Shown here: positions 53,992 to 63,251 of the stretch, one piece after another
How the letters are laid out: each line of letters begins with the position of its first letter
Numbering within the stretch: position 1 is the first letter of the stretch
NCBI GenBank assembly: GCA_029213305.1
Contig: JARGPA010000004.1
Location: 1-64,000 of the forward strand
DNA from: Phycisphaerales bacterium
GTDB taxonomy: Bacteria; Planctomycetota; Phycisphaerae; Phycisphaerales; UBA1924
Reading direction: 5' to 3'
DNA length: 64,000 nt
Made by a program: the position numbers and the translations under genes
Notes under the pieces: generated by a model
The model's database searches: none
The model's input: the letters and a program-made list of their open reading frames with translations, nothing else
Told to the model about the DNA's origin: nothing

Positions 53992-56009
53992 CAATTCTGT
54001 TCCTTGTCGTGGATCCATCGAGAAGTCGTCGGTGAGTCAGTGCCGTTTCCATCGTTCAGAGGTTCGTGAACCTCTGTATTTAAGCTGGATTCGTCGGTCT
54101 CTGACTCGAAGTCAGCGTCCTCATCCTGAGTAAACTCTGCATTCTCATCAATGTTACTTTCATCGGCTACCAAGGGTGTTTCACTCCCATATACCGCTTT
54201 GCTCAGCGGGGAATCCTTGTCAAACCCCAGTTCTAACCCAAATGCGACAGAACCGCCATATTCTCGCATAACATATTCAGCTGGTGATCCGTTGAAATGG
54301 ACCCGCCCATCACGGATACAAATGACCCGATCTACCATATCAAGCAGATAAGCTTCATGTGTGACAAGGATGATCGTCTTGTCAACCATCGAGTTGGAGA
54401 TCGTGTTCATGATCGCGTGTGAAGATTCTCGATCAATTGATGCAGTCGCTTCGTCGAAAATGAGAATCGGAGAATCCTTGAGTAGTGCTCTCGCAAGAGT
54501 AATGCGTTGTTTCTCGCCGCGGGAGAGTTCCACTCCGTAATCTGACAATCGAGTCTCAAACCCCTTGGGAAGTCGAGCAATCACTTCGTCAGCGCCAGTG
54601 AGCTTGCAGGCACGCTCTATGTCATCGAGTTTAGCATCTTCTCTTGCGTATCGAAGGTTCTCAAAGATAGTCGCATTGAATAGAAATACTTCTTGGAATG
54701 CAATCCCGATCGCAGACCGAATCATCTGAATCGGTACCTCACTCGAATCAACTCCCCCGATACTGATCGTTCCATCGGTAGGTTGGATAAATCGAGGGAG
54801 TAGGTTGATCGTGGTACTTTTGCCTGATCCACTGGGGCCTGTAATCGCGACTCGTTCACCCGATTTGATCGTGAAGTTGATATCAGTCAGGACATCCGTG
54901 TCGTCATCATATGAGAATCCAACATGTTTGAACTCGATATCTCCTGTAAGTGATTCAGTTGAGAACTTTGTAGTTACAGGTGTAAGAACACCTTTGTCCT
55001 GGATCGGTTCATCGAGCATGTCTAGGACACGACTCAAACTTGCGGTAGCTTTCGATGAATGCCCAACACCGCTGATGATTTCAAGGACTGATGGGTAAAG
55101 CATCATGACATATCCGAAGAACATCATGAACTCGCCGCCTTTCATGTTGCCCTTGATGACTTCAAAGGCTCCATATGCAAGCAGTAAAATTGTGCCCAAC
55201 CCAACCAAAAGATCCGCAGTCACTTTTTGTGCAAAGTGGTAGCGTTGAGATCGTATCTGGCTTTTTCGACTCTCATCAATCGCGTTTTTAAATGTCGCGC
55301 TCTCACGAGCTTCGGCAGAGAATCCCTTGACAACTTCGATTCCGAGAAACTTTTCTACAACTCCACCATACGCGAGCGATAGATTTTCTTGAGCTTCAGA
55401 GTGACTCGCTTTGATCGGTGCTCTGAAGAATCGGTAAGTCACAAACTGTAACGGCAAGATGATAATTGATGCTAATGCAAGCTTGATGTTAACAACACTG
55501 ATTACGACAATCAGAATTTGAAACTTCAACAAGTTTAAAATCAACAACGGAAACTTGTCCTGGATGAATGATTGAATCTTGTATGTGTCATCCATCACTC
55601 TCGCGCCGACTCGGCCCGGTTGGTTCGAACGATAAAAACGTAAACTGAGTTGTTGAAGATGATCAAAGAGTTGCTTTCGCAATGAAAAACAAACATCTTC
55701 ACTCGTTCGGAGCGAAAGCATTCGACTCGAATAAAACAAGAGATTGCGAGCTATGTAACTAAGAAACAAACCGCTGAGCATGACTGCGAGGAGTTTCCAT
55801 TGTCCTCCAAAAGAATCGGATAATGATGATGGCGTGAACACATCATCGATCAGAATTTTGATTGCAAAAGGAGGAGTAAGATCGATAAGAGCAAGCAAAA
55901 TGAGCAATAAAATTACGAGAAATAGTCGATGAGACTGTTGTTTCATCAATGAAAAAATCGACACATTCGTTCGTGTATCGCTTACTCGTGATTCTCGGCT
56001 CGTTGACAT
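53991..56009 (-). CDS. ABC exporter (MsbA/LipA-like, fused permease-ATPase)
   Basis: 672 residues. Six membrane segments in about 1-320, nucleotide-binding domain about 365-605: Walker A GPSGSGKST, Q-loop IAFQEVFLFNATI, signature LSRGEKQRI (variant of LSGGQ), Walker B PILIFDEATAS, switch His in LVTHEAYLL. A 70-residue acidic tail (NIDENAEFTQDEDADFESETDE region) follows, not part of the usual fold. Translationally coupled to the secretin gene. It exports a lipid, peptide or glycan; the partner secretin suggests transport across both membranes. Confidence 0.9.
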   Translation of the reverse strand: MSTSRESRVSDTRTNVSIFSLMKQQSHRLFLVILLLILLALIDLTPPFAIKILIDDVFTPSSLSDSFGGQWKLLAVMLSGLFLSYIARNLLFYSSRMLSLRTSEDVCFSLRKQLFDHLQQLSLRFYRSNQPGRVGARVMDDTYKIQSFIQDKFPLLILNLLKFQILIVVISVVNIKLALASIIILPLQFVTYRFFRAPIKASHSEAQENLSLAYGGVVEKFLGIEVVKGFSAEARESATFKNAIDESRKSQIRSQRYHFAQKVTADLLVGLGTILLLAYGAFEVIKGNMKGGEFMMFFGYVMMLYPSVLEIISGVGHSSKATASLSRVLDMLDEPIQDKGVLTPVTTKFSTESLTGDIEFKHVGFSYDDDTDVLTDINFTIKSGERVAITGPSGSGKSTTINLLPRFIQPTDGTISIGGVDSSEVPIQMIRSAIGIAFQEVFLFNATIFENLRYAREDAKLDDIERACKLTGADEVIARLPKGFETRLSDYGVELSRGEKQRITLARALLKDSPILIFDEATASIDRESSHAIMNTISNSMVDKTIILVTHEAYLLDMVDRVICIRDGRVHFNGSPAEYVMREYGGSVAFGLELGFDKDSPLSKAVYGSETPLVADESNIDENAEFTQDEDADFESETDESSLNTEVHEPLNDGNGTDSPTTSRWIHDKEQN

Positions 56010-56263
56010 TTGCTCAAGCGACTCCTTGAGAATCTCAGTGCAATGATATAAATACTTTCACTCAATAGTCTTAAACAAAAGATCTATCGGTCGAATCAGA
56101 GTTGATTCTCAATGATGATACCTTTTTCATCGGCTCAATGCACTCTTTTTTCACACACTTCAATGCGGCGTATAGATGTATTTGAGAGAAAGATTATGTT
56201 AAGCAATGAAAAAACCGCCTCAGAAGCACTGAGGCGGCTAGGAATCAACTTTAAAAGTTCAAC
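56010..56263. other. Intergenic region with minus-strand terminator
   Basis: 254 nt without a gene. It contains the promoter side of the ABC exporter operon (AAGGAG near 56023 upstream of its ATG) and the terminator of the subtilase gene. Confidence 0.45.
56209..56237 (-). terminator. Rho-independent terminator of the subtilase gene
   Basis: Read on the minus strand: CCGCCTCAG (56237-56229), 5-nt loop, CTGAGGCGG (56223-56215), then TTTTTT (56214-56209). A perfect 9-bp stem, 26 nt after the stop codon. Confidence 0.92.
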
Positions 56264-59209
56264 TTAGAGCGGGCGAATAACAGGGTCATTGTCGCCGAAC
56301 CCGCCTGAGCCAGGCTGCGGGCGACCATTCGTGAATGGGTTGTTTCGAACATTACAGAATCCAGGAACCCATAAACCTCGGAAGATTGTGAGATCGGCAA
56401 ATGTCACTGATCCATCTCCGTTCAAGTCAGCACGCGGATCGGTATTGAGGAACCAATCAATGAAGATCTGAAGATCTGCAACTTGAACAATGCCGTTACC
56501 GTCAAGATCGCCTGGGCATGATGTCAACTGTGGTGGACATCCTTCAAACACAGGGATGTTTTGCTCTGTCCCGAACACCTTGAGTCGGTAACTCGCAAGT
56601 AACTTTTCAGTGTGATTTGGATTCCCTGGGAGTCCAAACGATCCAAGGAAGGTTACTTGCTCTAAACCGAGATCGTCAGCATCAAACGGGTCTGCAGGTA
56701 GATCACCTTCTGGGCTTTCATCGTCAGGACGGAAGTCTTGGATGACGAGTTGCCATGTACCACCTGAGATTTCGCCCCAGTGCTTATAAGTAGAGAAGGT
56801 GTGATTGAAGTAAGCATTATCATTCAGGCCATTGGAATCACCACGAGGTAACGCTAATGGAGAGACAGTGCCTCTTGGGCTAATCAATGCGATCATCAGA
56901 TCGCCTGCTCCATCGCCTTCGATGTTGAGTGTAAGTTCAACACTCTCAATTGAGATGTTATCACGTACACATGAGATAGGAATGACAAGTGGAGCACCTG
57001 GGACAAGAACATTTGTTTCAAGGTTTTCACTGATTGGGAATCGAGTTTCGAATGTCGCGTCAGCAACAGTACCATCAGTGAATAATGGATTTTGATCCAT
57101 TTCACCTTCTTCAACAAGACCTGAGTCAAGGAGAATCAATTGTCCAGCGCCACCCCATGTTGATGCAAGATTTACAGCTGCTTCTGCATCGATAACACCG
57201 AACCCGAATTCATCACTATGCAGATTGTTTGCAGAGTTGGTAGTCCAGAAGGTCGGTGTTGGGTTATTTGGATTGTCATCAGGATCGAGTGAACCCAATC
57301 CAAGAACAACACCAGCCCAATAGCTATGGGTCGGATCGAATCCTACAGGAATCGAAGTTTGTTGAACAATGTGTTGAATGTCGCGGATAGACAAGTCAGG
57401 GTTTGCTTCGAGCATCAAAGCAAATACGCCTGCAGCGATTGGCGCTGCAGCGCTTGTTCCATTAAACATGCAAGTTTCAAGATCATCATCTGCAAATGAA
57501 GTAGAGAATAATGCGGCACAATCAACGCCAATATCCGCGTCGTTGTCTGCACCATCTGCTTGTTCAAGAGTTACTACGCCTTCTCCAAGAGCCGCAAAGC
57601 CATATCCTTGCATTGGAGTAAACTCAGCACTTAGAACTGCGTCTTGTACATAGGTTGAAGCAAGTACAGATGTACCAGTTGTTGAATAACCAGTGCGAGT
57701 GTTGCTCATTCCTGCAGCGCCGATTGCGAGCGTACGAGCGAATCCTGCGAGCTGGTTATACTCAACGCGATCACCGAGATGACCACTCCAGCGTGATCCA
57801 GTTCCAACAACACCAGTGAGATCAAAGACATCTGGGATTGCGTCACCGTTTCCGTCTGCTTGGGTCGGGTCAGTTCCTGTAATATCTAGGTATCCGTATC
57901 CGGGGACCATTGGGTCAGTTCCTACGCCTGGAAGACTGATAGCATTACCAGTTCGTAGACGATCAAAACCTTGGAAGTGACTTCCGTTTCCTGCAGAGAA
58001 GACGAAAATTCTTCCCTTGCGTCCACGGCCGATTCTGATTCCTTGGTCAACCCCAAGCAACTGACTTCGTGTAGTGCCTGAATGGGTCACCTGTGGGATA
58101 TCGATTTCGAAGTCATCTGGGAATGCTTCGATATATTTACCATTTGCAAAATCTGGGAAACTCTCATTAACTGGGCCCCAAGAGTTATTGATAATATCAA
58201 TCTCTTGGAGTTCGTGTCCAAGTGATTCACCTGAATCAATCCCATTTCCATTTTTCAGCGAAACAAGCTCTGCACCATATGCGATCCCTGCACTTGCTAA
58301 ACCATTATTACCTTCTGCAGCAATCAATCCCGCAACGCTCACGCCGTGAGAATAGCTGACATTGAATGCGCCTGTCGGTACGGAAAGGTCTACGTTGAGT
58401 TTATTCGCAAGATCAGGGTGGATGAATGTCGTTCCATTTTGATCGACATGATAAAAACTGTTTTCGTCAGCTTCGAGAACACCGACAACTACTCCTGCGC
58501 CGGAAATACCTAAATCGTAAACGGGTAGGACATTCTGGTCACGATCAGTAAAACCTACAAAGTTATTGAGCATGTGCCACTGATCGTTCACCGATGGATC
58601 GTTAAGTACATCGGAGATGAGTGTTGAACCACCGAGATTTTGAACTGGGTTTTTATGATCAACTTCAGTCCAGTTGACGCCTTCGACATCTGTGAGTTTA
58701 TCTGCAAGATTGATAGCATCTTCAACTGAAAGCGCGTCAACAACAAACACATCATCCATTCCGAGGTACGGACGATATGGATGAGCGCCTGGACGATTTG
58801 TACCGAGTGCTGTTGCAGTTTGGTTGATTGCTTTCTTGAGAGTTGCTTCGTTAACTACACTAACGAGTAGTCGAGCATAAAGAGTCTTCTCAATATTATG
58901 ATGAGGGAGTGCAGGGTTGACGACACGGACAGCAACTGACTCACGCCAACTTGGGTTCTTTACAATGTACTCAACTGCTTTGCCGTCACCAAGCTTTGGT
59001 TTGAGGGCTTTACCAGTGATTACATTTTGATTCGCATTGTGGTTTGTTCCACTTTGAGCGACAACATTGGTGCTCGTTGATGTGCTCTGTGCGAGGGTGG
59101 TTTGTGAACCAATTCCTACAACAAGACCAGCAAGTGTAAACAAAGCGAAAGAGCCGGGGCGCCCACTAGTTGGACGGCAGTTGTTCGGCGAGTTAAATCC
59201 GAGGTTCAT
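56264..59209 (-). CDS. Secreted subtilisin-like (S8) protease with P-domain and dockerin-like repeats
   Basis: 981 residues from ATG 59209, which has GGAG 6 nt upstream and then a signal peptide ending in LAQS; the frame is open to 59371. A propeptide follows, then the S8 domain (about 215-650): catalytic His in SHGVSVAGLIAAEGN, oxyanion Asn in IINNSWG, catalytic Ser in FNGTSAAAPIAAG. The catalytic Asp motif is odd (GVVVGVLEADENSF in place of VAVIDTG). A proprotein-convertase P-domain (about 745-890, ISIESVELTLNIEGD) and two calcium repeats (DLDGNGIVQVADLQIF and DLNGDGSVTFADLTIF) end the protein. Probably an extracellular kexin-like protease; substrate unknown. Confidence 0.88.
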   Translation of the reverse strand: MNLGFNSPNNCRPTSGRPGSFALFTLAGLVVGIGSQTTLAQSTSTSTNVVAQSGTNHNANQNVITGKALKPKLGDGKAVEYIVKNPSWRESVAVRVVNPALPHHNIEKTLYARLLVSVVNEATLKKAINQTATALGTNRPGAHPYRPYLGMDDVFVVDALSVEDAINLADKLTDVEGVNWTEVDHKNPVQNLGGSTLISDVLNDPSVNDQWHMLNNFVGFTDRDQNVLPVYDLGISGAGVVVGVLEADENSFYHVDQNGTTFIHPDLANKLNVDLSVPTGAFNVSYSHGVSVAGLIAAEGNNGLASAGIAYGAELVSLKNGNGIDSGESLGHELQEIDIINNSWGPVNESFPDFANGKYIEAFPDDFEIDIPQVTHSGTTRSQLLGVDQGIRIGRGRKGRIFVFSAGNGSHFQGFDRLRTGNAISLPGVGTDPMVPGYGYLDITGTDPTQADGNGDAIPDVFDLTGVVGTGSRWSGHLGDRVEYNQLAGFARTLAIGAAGMSNTRTGYSTTGTSVLASTYVQDAVLSAEFTPMQGYGFAALGEGVVTLEQADGADNDADIGVDCAALFSTSFADDDLETCMFNGTSAAAPIAAGVFALMLEANPDLSIRDIQHIVQQTSIPVGFDPTHSYWAGVVLGLGSLDPDDNPNNPTPTFWTTNSANNLHSDEFGFGVIDAEAAVNLASTWGGAGQLILLDSGLVEEGEMDQNPLFTDGTVADATFETRFPISENLETNVLVPGAPLVIPISCVRDNISIESVELTLNIEGDGAGDLMIALISPRGTVSPLALPRGDSNGLNDNAYFNHTFSTYKHWGEISGGTWQLVIQDFRPDDESPEGDLPADPFDADDLGLEQVTFLGSFGLPGNPNHTEKLLASYRLKVFGTEQNIPVFEGCPPQLTSCPGDLDGNGIVQVADLQIFIDWFLNTDPRADLNGDGSVTFADLTIFRGLWVPGFCNVRNNPFTNGRPQPGSGGFGDNDPVIRPL

Positions 59210-59440
59210 TGTTATCTCCAAGATCGGGAAATGACTGACGAGGCAGGAGTCAAGTATAGAGCAAATTGCTTGTTTATGCTCATTCTTTTCTATATATCTA
59301 CAGGGATTCCAGTTGTCTTCCGTGTAACAAGTTGGATATTGAATGCCGTGATACAAGCCCCTCGACATCACCTATACGCTTGATTTTACACCCGGTTGCG
59401 TCATTCTGGGTAAGGAATGAGCATCAACAGAGCAGGGAAT

Positions 59441-60910
59441 TCATTCCATCGGCGAAGTCATCGACATCGGATCAAGAAGTGAGTTGAGTTTCTCTGCATC
59501 AACCACTCCAAGTTCAAGCGCGAGCTCACGAACGGTTTTTCCTTCTGCATATGCTTGATATGCAAGTTTAGAAGAAGCGTCGTAACCGATTACAGGAACA
59601 AGGCTTGTGCACATTGCCAGACTGCCTTCAATCAACGCATTGCAGCGTTCGCGATCTGGTTCAAGATCCGTGAGGAGATTGTCAGTAAATATCTGACAGG
59701 ATCCAGTCAATATTTTGATTGATTCGAGCACATTCGCAGCCATCATCGGCATCGCAACATTGAGATCCAGAAGTGATCCGACACCACCCATGCCACCGCA
59801 GGTCACGGCAGTATCGTTTCCGATGACCTGGCAAGCGCCCATGACGACGGCTTCGCAGATCACAGGATTTACCTTGCCCGGCATAATACTTGATCCAGGT
59901 TGGACTGCAGGGAGTTTCAGTTCTCCGATTCCACATCGAGGACCAGACCCCAACCAGCGGATGTCATTTGCAATTTTCGATAAACTGACTGCGATCGTTT
60001 TGAGCAATCCTGAAACTTCAACGATTCCATCCTTGGCGTGCTGAGCTTCAAAGTGATTTGAAGCTTCGCGGAAATGAATACCCGTAGCATCAGTGAGGTT
60101 TGCAGAAACCAGCTCAGAGAATCGAGGATGTGTATTGATCCCTGTTCCGACCGCTGTGCCTCCAATTGCGAGTTCTCCTAGAGTGTGCAACGCTCGATGG
60201 AGTCTTTCTTCTGCATGATGCATTTGAGACGCGTATCCACTGAACTCTTGTCCAAGTCGAATAGGTGTCGCATCCTGTAGGTGAGTGCGCCCAATCTTGA
60301 CGACATCATCCCAAGCTTTCGCTTTGGAATCGAGATCCTTTGCCATTCTCGATACTGCGGGGAGAAGTGATTCCTTGATCGCGACCGCCGCGGCAATATG
60401 CATCGCAGTGGGGAATGTATCATTCGAAGACTGCCCCATGTTCACATGATCATTTGGATGGACTGCTCGATCGCCTTCGAGATAAGCAGTGTTCTTACTT
60501 GAACCCACAGGAGCGCCATTAGCAATACAAACAAGATTGGAAACAACTTCGTTTGTATTCATATTGGTAGATGTACCGCTTCCGGTTTGGAAGATGTCGA
60601 TCGGGAAGTGTCGTGTGATCCCACCTCTATCTTTGAGTCCTGCTTGGATCTGAGTACAAGCATCTACGATTGCTTTTGCTTTGGAATCGCTGAGCTTGCC
60701 TAGTTTTTGATTTGCTTGTGCAGTTGCAATCTTGAGTTGTGCAAATGCATGGATCATGGGTTCTGGAACAGGATTTCCAGAGACTGGAAAATTGAGAACT
60801 GCTCGCTGCGTTGACGCTCCGTAGAGGACATCTGCGGGCACAGGCATTTCGCCCATCGAGTCTTTTTCGATACGAGTCTCGTTGCTTGCTGAGTTGATGA
60901 CTGTAGTCAT
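59441..60910 (-). CDS. fumC: Fumarate hydratase class II
   Basis: 489 residues from ATG 60910, with AGGAGG upstream; the frame is open to 60973. It interconverts fumarate and malate in the TCA cycle, cytosolic homotetramer. The superfamily signature is GSSIMPGKVNP near 347, the substrate loop is SGTSTNMNTNEV near 127, and the catalytic His region TAMHIAAA is also present; full family length. The N-terminus has about 25 extra residues. A single-gene unit between the subtilase and a divergent transglutaminase-like gene. Confidence 0.95.
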   Translation of the reverse strand: MTTVINSASNETRIEKDSMGEMPVPADVLYGASTQRAVLNFPVSGNPVPEPMIHAFAQLKIATAQANQKLGKLSDSKAKAIVDACTQIQAGLKDRGGITRHFPIDIFQTGSGTSTNMNTNEVVSNLVCIANGAPVGSSKNTAYLEGDRAVHPNDHVNMGQSSNDTFPTAMHIAAAVAIKESLLPAVSRMAKDLDSKAKAWDDVVKIGRTHLQDATPIRLGQEFSGYASQMHHAEERLHRALHTLGELAIGGTAVGTGINTHPRFSELVSANLTDATGIHFREASNHFEAQHAKDGIVEVSGLLKTIAVSLSKIANDIRWLGSGPRCGIGELKLPAVQPGSSIMPGKVNPVICEAVVMGACQVIGNDTAVTCGGMGGVGSLLDLNVAMPMMAANVLESIKILTGSCQIFTDNLLTDLEPDRERCNALIEGSLAMCTSLVPVIGYDASSKLAYQAYAEGKTVRELALELGVVDAEKLNSLLDPMSMTSPME

Positions 60911-61050
60911 TGAACCCTCCTGATCATCTGGTTTGAGATATGGTACAATGAATGGTAGAACCTGACAGTGCAATGTTCATAGCAACCGCACCGAATTTCA
61001 GCCGTACAGTCGGATACACACAACGATGACAACCTTGTAGAAATGAGAGC

Positions 61051-62388
61051 GTGACCATGATGCCTTTGAAGCTGAGATTATCGAGTCTAAATACATCATC
61101 CACTGGGTTACTGTTCTTACTTGTTGCAATCGGATTTTCGATATTCACTCAAACAAGCTTTGCACAAAGCGCATCGCACCCGGAAGCAAAGTCACCTTTA
61201 CCTGATAACCCGTATCTCAAATATACAGATCCCTGGAGATGGGATATTCGCACACAACTCTTTCTCAGTGCAGGGTTTCGGTATTACGATATTAAGAATC
61301 CTGTAAACAATTCTAGCTCCGAGCGAATTGAATCCGTCCGTTGGTATCTCGAAGATTTAGAACTCGTGTTTCCAATTATTCGCGAAGGCAGCTTCTACTG
61401 GTCCCCGAACGAGGAGATCGATGCAAGCATCCGTACGGATTCAAGGACTGAACTTCCTAATCCGAAGAGGATGTATACAAAGACCTCGGGGGCTGAATAC
61501 TCACAATGGACATCGAATATTGACGAGTATGTCTACCAACTCCATATCATCCACAACTCTCATATCGTTGTATCTGATACTGTATTTGATGAGAAGAAGG
61601 CACGTTTCTTGCCTTGGCCTGAGCAATGGCCGGCAACCCCAAATCGGTTTCTTTCACCCGTAGTCGATTCTGTAGGGGATGATGTTGCTCTTGATGCAGA
61701 TGAGACGGTTAAAAAACTACTCGATTTCTGGATCGAAGATAACGATCCAGAGTCCATTTCACAACTTGATCTCGTCAAATTTTTGACCGGGAAAGTGATC
61801 GAGCATGTTCAGGTTCGAGGGCCGCCTTCTGAGTTTGCAAGTCAACCAACGAAACGTTACGAAAACGCAGTTGTTGTCGCAGGCACTTCTTGGTCAGGAT
61901 TTGTTGTGCGACCTGCAGATGAAGTAGCACGCGATCCTAAAGGGACCAAGCACGATCTTGCGACTCTTTTAACATCAGTTTTGAGAAGTGCAAATGTCCC
62001 TGCAAGGACACTTGTTTGTGTAGATCAAACAAACGACGATGTGATAGAGCAAGTGGTAAGCCTTGTAGAGTTTGCGATGTATGATCCCGAACGAGATCTG
62101 ACGCTATGGATACCGATCGATGTGGATCGACTCAGACTTAACGGCAAACGATCTTCGCAATATAAACAGTGGTGGAACTACTTCGGTACCCACGACATGC
62201 TCAATGACTATGTGCCAGTAGCGTACTATTTTCATCCGCCAGCTGGATACATCGCGTACGACTTGCCTGCACTCTACGGTATTCGTTCATCAAGTCCGTT
62301 GCCTACCTATGCAGTGCAAACCCTTCTGATCGATCCGATCTTGTCGCCTGTTTCAGTGCCTAAACCCACACAGAATGAAAAGCCATGA
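61051..62388 (+). CDS. Secreted transglutaminase-like fold protein
   Basis: 445 residues from GTG 61051, or 443 from ATG 61057. A membrane/signal segment covers about 18-36 (LLFLLVAIGFSIFTQTSFAQ). Near residue 300 the sequence HDLATLLTSVLRSANVPARTLVCVDQ matches the transglutaminase-like core helix and strand, but the catalytic Cys expected before it (G-x-C-x-D) is a lysine (GTKHDL). So it probably has the fold but not the usual chemistry. The rest is unrecognised. It is followed by the convergent adenylate kinase gene 10 nt later. Periplasmic or secreted. Confidence 0.6.
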   Translation: MTMMPLKLRLSSLNTSSTGLLFLLVAIGFSIFTQTSFAQSASHPEAKSPLPDNPYLKYTDPWRWDIRTQLFLSAGFRYYDIKNPVNNSSSERIESVRWYLEDLELVFPIIREGSFYWSPNEEIDASIRTDSRTELPNPKRMYTKTSGAEYSQWTSNIDEYVYQLHIIHNSHIVVSDTVFDEKKARFLPWPEQWPATPNRFLSPVVDSVGDDVALDADETVKKLLDFWIEDNDPESISQLDLVKFLTGKVIEHVQVRGPPSEFASQPTKRYENAVVVAGTSWSGFVVRPADEVARDPKGTKHDLATLLTSVLRSANVPARTLVCVDQTNDDVIEQVVSLVEFAMYDPERDLTLWIPIDVDRLRLNGKRSSQYKQWWNYFGTHDMLNDYVPVAYYFHPPAGYIAYDLPALYGIRSSSPLPTYAVQTLLIDPILSPVSVPKPTQNEKP

Positions 62389-62398
62389 GTTCAGTTGA

Positions 62399-63019
62399 TT
62401 AAACTGATGCAGTCTTTGAAAGACAAGTTTCTTGTATAGGTACAACTACCTCAAGGATGTTCCGAAGTACTGCTCCGAGTGATCCGATCGCATTGATCTC
62501 GTGTACGATTGATTGATCGTAATGATCAAGCACTGGTCGTGTTTCACGATGATAGATCGCAAGGCGATTCCGAATGACATCTTCTTTCGCGTCGTCAACA
62601 CGTTTTTCCTGAAGTGCACGATTACGCAATCTAGCAACCATGTCTTCTGTGTTTGATGCAGAGAGATGGATAATGCCATGAACATCGATGTACTTCTCAA
62701 TCAACGATGTTTGTGCGACTGTTCGTGGGATCCCGTCAAGGATTAACAAATCTGAATGAGGCTTAAAAAGCCCAAGCGTCGTTTGTGCATTCACATATGT
62801 GTGCCAAAGTTCGATCGTCACTTCGTCTGGAACGAGCTCGCCTCTTGTTGAGTAATCATAGAATGTTTTGCCCAGGTCTGATTCTCGATCAAGAGATCGG
62901 AACATGTCGCCGGTCGACATATGAAAGTATCCGGGGATCTTCCCGAGGATTGCTCCTTGAGTTCCCTTTCCTGCGCCCGGTGCTCCAAAGAGCAGCACTG
63001 TCTGATACCGACCTGCCAT
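62399..63019 (-). CDS. adk: Adenylate kinase family protein
   Basis: 206 residues from ATG 63019, selected by AGGAG 6 nt upstream. It equilibrates AMP, ADP and ATP. P-loop GAPGAGKGTQGAIL at 11-24; AMP-site HMSTGDMFRS; the DGIPRT motif near 98 stands for the usual DGFPR. The LID region (about 120-145) is short and without zinc cysteines. The upstream region is rich in palindromes. Nucleoside monophosphate specificity is presumed to be AMP. Confidence 0.9.
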   Translation of the reverse strand: MAGRYQTVLLFGAPGAGKGTQGAILGKIPGYFHMSTGDMFRSLDRESDLGKTFYDYSTRGELVPDEVTIELWHTYVNAQTTLGLFKPHSDLLILDGIPRTVAQTSLIEKYIDVHGIIHLSASNTEDMVARLRNRALQEKRVDDAKEDVIRNRLAIYHRETRPVLDHYDQSIVHEINAIGSLGAVLRNILEVVVPIQETCLSKTASV

Positions 63020-63059
63020 AGCAGACTCCTGTCCCAGTCCCATCCCTCATTGGTCGACC

Positions 63060-63120
63060 CGATGCATTGCATCGTCCGGTAAGCCGACCCCATATCTGAG
63101 GGTATAGATCATAGGTCGGC
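63060..63120 (-). promoter_or_regulatory. Palindromes in the adenylate kinase leader
   Basis: CGATGCATTGCATCG (63060-63074) is a perfect 15-bp palindrome around one centre base. GCCGACC (63083-63089) and GGTCGGC (63114-63120) form an inverted repeat further upstream. They could be an operator and a promoter-proximal hairpin of the adk gene; function unknown. Confidence 0.4.
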
Positions 63121-63160
63121 AATCTGTAACACAACCTTCATATGCGTACATTCATCGCAG

Positions 63161-63194
63161 AAAGAAAACGGGCGTGATCTTTCGATCACGCCCG
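63161..63194 (-). terminator. Rho-independent terminator of the EF-G gene
   Basis: On the minus strand an 11-bp perfect stem CGGGCGTGATC / GATCACGCCCG with a GAAA tetraloop (63194-63169), followed by TTTTCTTT. It lies 58 nt after the EF-G stop codon. Confidence 0.92.
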
Positions 63195-63251
63195 AGAATA
63201 ACGAAAATACTTGCCCAGACTGAGTCCAAGCGAATCTAAGCTGCTAAGCGA

